A stretch of DNA of 64,000 nucleotides from Trichosphaerium sp. ATCC 40318 (taxonomy: Eukaryota > Discosea > Flabellinia > Trichosidae), in the NCBI GenBank assembly GCA_038496445.1, contig JALMLS010000416.1, positions 1 through 64,000 on the forward strand. Direction: 5' to 3'. The translations under genes were made by a program, and so were the position numbers. A model generated the notes under the pieces. The model did not search any database, was not told the origin of the DNA, and worked only from the letters and a program-made list of their open reading frames with translations. This document shows positions 59,080-64,000 of the stretch, piece after piece; the first letter of the stretch is position 1, and each line of letters begins with the position of its first letter.

Positions 59080-62000
59080 TTATTCACCTCTTGCCAAATA
59101 ATGTCTAACACCAATCTTGATAAGCTTTTGTACATTATGACCAGTTTTTACATTTACTTCTACACCACAAAGAGATAGATTATCGCAAAAAGTCTGCACA
59201 AAACAAAGAGTTAGAACCAAGTTTGTTGCTTGTCTAGAACACCATCCAAGTTGTCAAAATAGCATTTCGTTGTTGGTCATGCTGTACTATTAAGCACGTG
59301 CGCCCCATCAAATTTTTGGGAGCACAGTACTTATTTTGTAACAGACAACTTGACTGCGAAAAACAAACATTAGTTGTTACCTTAATTTTATTGCTAGTAA
59401 TCTCTTGTTCATCAGGAGAAGTTTCATTGCTTATAAAAGCTAACACTCTTGGCGAATCTTCTTTAGCATATCTGTCTAACTCCTGAAGCCAGGTGCAACA
59501 GCTTTTGATACCTAACAAAGTCAAAAAAGTGCAATATAGAAAATTATTGGTATGAGATTAAACATCTCCTCTCGTACCTACAGCACTTTCAACATCACAA
59601 CAAACAATTAAACATTGAGCCTTATTATACACCCAATCGCCAAAACAATTATGAACCTATACAAACGAGTAATAAGAGTAAGATCAGGCACTAAGTTTAA
59701 AAAACTTACTACAATAACAACTTCAAACTCCTCACTATCGACTTGATAGAAACATCCTACCTAGGACATCAAAATTAGTTCACTATTAGTAAACGTAAAC
59801 TTACAGCTCTATGACCAAAATGCCAAACATGTTTGGTATACATCTCACAACCTGAATCCCTCAGGTACTGTGTTATTCCTAAGAAGATATTTTAACAAAA
59901 CTCCAAATGGTTTTTTTTTGAGTTAGCTTCTTTGCTTGCTTTACCTTCTTTACAGTTTTCTCCTATGAGGTTAATAAATATAGTCCTTGGTCCAGAACTG
60001 TATGATCTAGTTTTTGATTCCAGTTCCTTTTTGTTACTACCATGCAACTTGTGTTTTTTCGCTTCATCGTGCTTCTTTTCTGTTAAAGAGTTAAGTTGAC
60101 TTCAAAAATACTATTCCACCCCAGTCAATGGTACAATTTATGGTAGTGTGAATAAATAACCAAATTAATCTCACACGTATTCTGGTGTGGTCATAAAAAA
60201 CAAGAAAAGCTTGACTACGCCCGGAAAGGCTTCAAGTTTTTGTTTCACTTAAAATGAACACAAACAAAACTCGCTGCTTTTAAACCACTCATAAAATCCA
60301 AACTAAGCTACGTTATATAAAGACTTACCAAGCATGTGAATGTATCGTTTTGCATGTGGAAGCCATGAATGTAAACCTGTAACAAAAAATGTCAACAAAG
60401 GCAAACAACTCATTGTTCTTTGATATGGTCTCGACTATACCTTCAAAAGGAGATGCTTTATTAATCTGACCAACCATGAATGCAAAAGATCTACATGTCC
60501 ATGCTATACACACTCTGCTTGAAGGTACATCAAGGAAACCAAAAATAATCAACCATATTTCGATTGGTGTATTTGACACAAACTGTGATGTCGTTGGCTT
60601 GTACTTTTCTATAATCTTTTGACTTTTACGGGAATAACTTCTCGCTATATCAACAAGAGTCCCATCAATGCCCTAAATAAGCTTTCAATAACAAATATCC
60701 ATTATGTGGGGTTCAAACAGCTCACAAAACAATCATTAGGAAAGGAGATTGGATTAAAAACTTTTGCTTGGTTGTTTGGTTAGAGTACGATCAAACGCTC
60801 TCACATAGGCATGTACCTCTTCTCCAAGGAGGTACAACATATTTTTGTGTCTCACGTGGTTCACTAATACTTTCAAGACCTTACTTGACTTTCTTCTTGC
60901 TGCCTAGTAAAAACAGTTGTTAGAAAACTGCTATTGCATTCAGGCGCTGGTAAAATTGCAAGTCGTTGCCTGTTGCACTGTATTCTCTTACGTAATGAAG
61001 TGCTGTTTCGCTGTTCCTATAATCACTGTAAGGTTAAAGTATAGTTTACAAGAAAGCAAGGTACAATCACAAGCAGCCAAAAAGTAAGAGCGAAAGAAAA
61101 AGAAAAAAAAGTTCTTGTTGAAGAGTACGTTGTGAGCTTTGTTATATCTGCTCCTCTTCGTAATAGATACTTCACAACGAACGTGCTATTATGTTTAGCA
61201 GCGAGATGAAGTATAGTCTCATGTGTCTTGTTATCTCTCAAGTCAACAGAAACTAAACATCCAAATTAAGAACACCATTAAGACATTAATCTTCGTTGGT
61301 ACCTTTCTCAAGTAGGGCATCAAATACCTTCAGATAGAAACATCTTTGAGTCTCTCCTTTAGGTTCTAAAGTTATAAGATCCAGAGGTGCTTGTCCAACG
61401 CTGTTTTCGCGATGATATTGGCAAGATGTTACAATTAATAACATGCTCAATACAACATCAAGATCTTCTCTTTCACGCCATACAATATGCTCAAGTAAGC
61501 TTCCCTTTCTTCCCTCAATATCTTTTGTAGTGTTGATAACTTCGTCTATGCAAAAGCCGAATATATCAGTGCGATCTGTAGATGATAGAATTAGTAACTA
61601 AGCTTCAATAGAAATAATTACCTTTCAATAACACTCGGAGTAAAACTGCATCACCGCCTTCTTGTGTTGTAATAAAACTTTTAGCAGACTCTGGAAGACG
61701 CTCGTAAAGGCTCCATTTTTGTTTAATAAGCATGTTAAGCCAAAGAAATGGAGATAAACCAAATCTGTAAAATAAGTTAAAAAAAGTTGTTGGAATTTAC
61801 GTTTCTGGATAACCTCTATTTAATCAACGCTTACCTATTCCTCTTACGTAAGTCACCTCCATTTTTAAATAGCCACCAGAAGAAAGAAGTATTGAAGTGG
61901 TATAAACTAATGAGGATAGGTGTATCACCGATATTGTTTTGACAATTTATATCAAGCCCTAATTCGAACGAATAAATACTTGCGTCAGCACACGTGCGAA

Positions 62001-62624
62001 TCCAAAAAAAAATGAAAAAAGAGTATTCGTAGTTTACCCATTTCTAGTAGTTGCGCGCATATTTCCAAGTCGATATTAAGAACGCCACGTGCCATAAGAT
62101 GAAATGCGTTATTTCCTGAGCTATCTGTTTTTTTTAAAGTATCTTCGTATAAACCATCTCTTTCGCCTTTAGTTTGCTTGGTGTTGCGGTACCTACATAA
62201 AAGAAGTACAATTGAATAAAATATAACGTCAAAGGTTAAATTCTTTAATATAGGTACGTTGTATATCTAACACGTGATCCATGGACACGACGCTCTATAA
62301 TTTTTTGTTTTAGATAAAATATCTTCGAGCTTTATCCGTATGTACCATTGCTTGGCCAAGCATACTTCCAATCCATTTACTGGTAAACAAGTTATTGATG
62401 TCGAAGAATTTGAATAGGGTATTTGTTAAGTCTGCTTTGTCAAGATGCTCCAGTTCTAGCGTGAATATAGCCTAAGCGAGGGCAGAGTTGGTAAGAATGA
62501 TTACAGCTTACAAGCGCTACAATACTGCACTGCGTGTATTCCTTTGAATAGTTTGTTTCTTATCTTTTTCTTGTTTCTCTACACTACTTGTGCTTATTAC
62601 TTCATATCACATTGCTTTGCTAAG
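59080..62624 (-). CDS. ankyrin / F-box / degenerate Rab-like protein
   Basis: I read one gene across many introns. The N-terminal exon found so far is AIFTLELEHLDKADLTNTLF; the true ATG is not resolved. Ankyrin repeats follow (SSGNNAFHLMARGVLNIDLE, NIGDTPILISLYHF, ETILHLAAKHNSTFVVKYLL, RNSETALHY). At about 60580-60450 an F-box reads TPIEIWLIIFGFLDVPSSRV. The C-terminus (59080-60060) has a Rab-like layout: TIFINLIGENCKEGITQYL at the P-loop position but without the GK[ST], then CLIVCCDVESAVGIKSCCTW, LAFISNETSPDEQEIT in place of N-K-x-D, and VNVKTGHNVQKLIKIGV in place of S-A-K-x-G-x-N-V. So it is a likely pseudo-GTPase. The F-box would link it to SCF ubiquitin ligases. Confidence 0.6.
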
Positions 62625-62890
62625 AGGTGAACGTAATTTTACTAGTAACTCAAGTTTTGTAGCAAGTAAAAACGAAAAACAAGGAGTGAAGACATTACAT
62701 GATAACTTTTTTTGCATGTTGTTTTATCTATACCGTCGTTGCACAACAAGCTCCTAAGAGCTACATCAATTTTATTGTATGCCTGTGCCGTGACATCCGT
62801 TGTTTTGGGACGCGTGATACTTAGTGAACTAGTTAAGCCAAAAGTCAACAAAAAAAACAGTCTAAAAAAAGAACAAAGCCTTTTAGCGTT
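62625..62890. promoter_or_regulatory. divergent spacer between the two F-box genes
   Basis: This is the shared 5' region of the minus-strand ankyrin/F-box gene and the plus-strand F-box/Hint gene. Its left limit is approximate because the first exon of the minus gene is unresolved. Short frames on both strands in 62642-62890 are not convincing. Confidence 0.4.
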
Positions 62891-64000
62891 ATGGCTGCCT
62901 CAAATCAAAGTGGAAATGTTGCACCTATTGTAAAGCAAAGAACTATTAACGCAGACGGTACAGTTGGAGAAAATACCTTAATAGAGAGCCTGGACGCCCT
63001 TTCATTGTCTTTCTGCCTTCTAGCAGCGTCTGACGACGCTATTTTAGGCGTTCTAAGCTTCCTCGACTTAGAAACGCTTTATGCAACGTCTACTACTTGC
63101 GCACGCCTAAACACACTTGCTAGATACCAAATATCGCTCTTGCCATCGATTCCACAGTATACTATTAAAGATCAAATGCAGGGATTGATGGAATTTACTT
63201 TTTCTCAACCTCTGGACAAGGATGCAATCTACACGCTCCATGTCTCAGGAGTACCTATTACATATAACAAGGAAGAAGGCTACACCATTTTGCCCGTTGA
63301 TGAGAGACCTAGTTGTTATGACGCTATAAGTGAAGGTACAATACTGTTCACTTCAAAATCACTAAAGAAAGGGCTTCCTGGGAATGAAACTGTTTATGAA
63401 ATTAATATGGGCGGATACACAAGTACTTACATACAGTCTTTGTTGACTTTGTACTTTTCGGCAAAAAAGAAGGGTATTACAGTAAGGAGTAAACCATTTA
63501 AGACTACTCTTCAGCCTGGATATCCGTCATGCTTTGATGGAAATGCTTTGATTCATATGTCAGATGGAACTCAAAAGAGAGCGAAGTATATTGAAGTTGG
63601 TGATAAGGTTATTTCATCAAAAGATACTGTTCAAATAGTAAGAAAAGTCAGTTCTACTACAGGAAGAGTAAAAAAGTTGATGGTGAAACTTGGTGATTTT
63701 TGGATTACAAGAGGTCATCCAGTTTTCGTGAATGGTGATTGGTTCGTTGTCGTTATATCTAGCTTTGTAGTAGACATGTTTATTTTTCTTTCTTTTTTCT
63801 TCCTTTTGATGTTGCAGCGATATACTAACTCTTGGTTTAGGTTCAGACCGGATGAATTGTACCAAACCGAACTGAGAGTATCAGATGGTTTGTATAATTT
63901 TGTTCTAGATGGAGAGCATACTATACGTGTTGGCTTATCTAAAGTCTTTACGTGTTGTACACTTGGAAAATATTGTGGTGATAGATTGAGCAGTTTGTAT
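62891..64000 (+). CDS. F-box and Hint (Hedgehog/intein-type) domain protein, partial
   Basis: The frame from ATG 62891 stays open to the window edge. It starts MAASNQSGNVAPIVKQRTIN, and then comes an F-box (SDDAILGVLSFLDLETLYAT, STTCARLNTLARYQ). A middle region of about 130 residues (63170-63520) is unassigned. The Hint domain begins PSCFDGNALIHMSDGTQKRA-K-Y-I-E-V-G-D-K-V with the first Cys, and has GDFWITRGHPVFVNGDW. A 99-base intron (63742-63840, GTTCGT...TTTAG) can be removed to give W-F-R-P-D-E-L and then DGLYNFVLDGEHTIRVG, the normal Hint continuation. Hint domains cut or splice themselves through that Cys. The form resembles vWA/Hint proteins of protists and animals, but with an F-box in front. 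The end is cut off. Confidence 0.75.
   Translation, partial: MAASNQSGNVAPIVKQRTINADGTVGENTLIESLDALSLSFCLLAASDDAILGVLSFLDLETLYATSTTCARLNTLARYQISLLPSIPQYTIKDQMQGLMEFTFSQPLDKDAIYTLHVSGVPITYNKEEGYTILPVDERPSCYDAISEGTILFTSKSLKKGLPGNETVYEINMGGYTSTYIQSLLTLYFSAKKKGITVRSKPFKTTLQPGYPSCFDGNALIHMSDGTQKRAKYIEVGDKVISSKDTVQIVRKVSSTTGRVKKLMVKLGDFWITRGHPVFVNGDWFVVVISSFVVDMFIFLSFFFLLMLQRYTNSWFRFRPDELYQTELRVSDGLYNFVLDGEHTIRVGLSKVFTCCTLGKYCGDRLSSLY

Noticed and set aside
1-64000. tRNA, rRNA or snRNA genes
   Set aside because: I looked for cloverleaf-type A and B boxes and conserved rRNA stretches by eye and found none that I could support.

Overview
This window comes from a nuclear genome of a unicellular or simple eukaryote. 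The sequence is AT-rich, and genes are broken by many short introns (mostly about 40-100 nt). Donors very often read GTACG, GTAAG or GTATG, and acceptors are mostly TAG. Genes lie tens to hundreds of bases apart on both strands. The gene set is eukaryotic: LRRK-like Roco kinase, polycystin-like channel, CTR9, ELOF1, eIF4B, COG1, uS10, a mitochondrial IF-3 and a Rab. TTAGGG-type telomere-like sequence and a degenerate repeat field fill the first 2.5 kb, so the left side is probably subtelomeric. I cannot place the organism beyond a free-living protist or an early-diverging relative of amoebae, animals or fungi. Exon joins were read by eye, so exact splice sites are provisional.

Layout. 1-2.6 kb: subtelomeric repeats with a gag-like fragment. 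2.6-4.3 kb (minus): an N-terminal acetyltransferase (GNAT) and a double ZZ zinc-finger protein, possibly one fused gene. 4.5-11.9 kb (plus): one large SAM-LRR-Roc-COR-kinase-WD40 gene. 12.2-14.4 kb (minus): STE20/PAK-type kinase. 15.0-18.1 kb (minus): polycystin-like TRP channel. 18.7-20.2 kb (plus): a cytidine deaminase whose end overlaps the start of a Rab GTPase in another frame. 20.4-21.4 kb: a BRCT protein with a mitochondrial-type presequence. 21.6-23.0 kb: GPI-type surface protein. 23.4-28.1 kb (minus): CTR9. 28.3-29.1 kb: uS10. 29.5-32.3 kb: eIF4B.

32.7-34.4 kb (minus): a small unknown gene and a divergent protein kinase. 35.0-37.9 kb (minus): a secreted metzincin protease with a probable GPI tail. 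37.9-41.0 kb: gene-poor, with a decayed coding remnant. 41.2-43.2 kb (minus): ELOF1 and mitochondrial IF-3. 43.3-47.6 kb (plus): COG1. 48.2-49.4 kb: C2-domain protein. 49.6-50.7 kb (minus): two small Cys-rich proteins. 51.2-54.0 kb (minus): ankyrin/coiled-coil/PARP protein. 54.7-58.3 kb (plus): type I membrane protein with a mucin-like stalk. 59.1-62.6 kb (minus): ankyrin/F-box/degenerate Rab-like protein. 62.9 kb to the end (plus): F-box protein with a Hedgehog/intein-type Hint domain, cut by the window edge.

Most genes are unrelated housekeeping or signalling genes with no common pathway. The most unusual points are the deaminase/Rab overlap, the two F-box chimeras that share one divergent promoter, the possible ZZ-GNAT fusion, and a strong excess of the palindrome CACGTG across the window.
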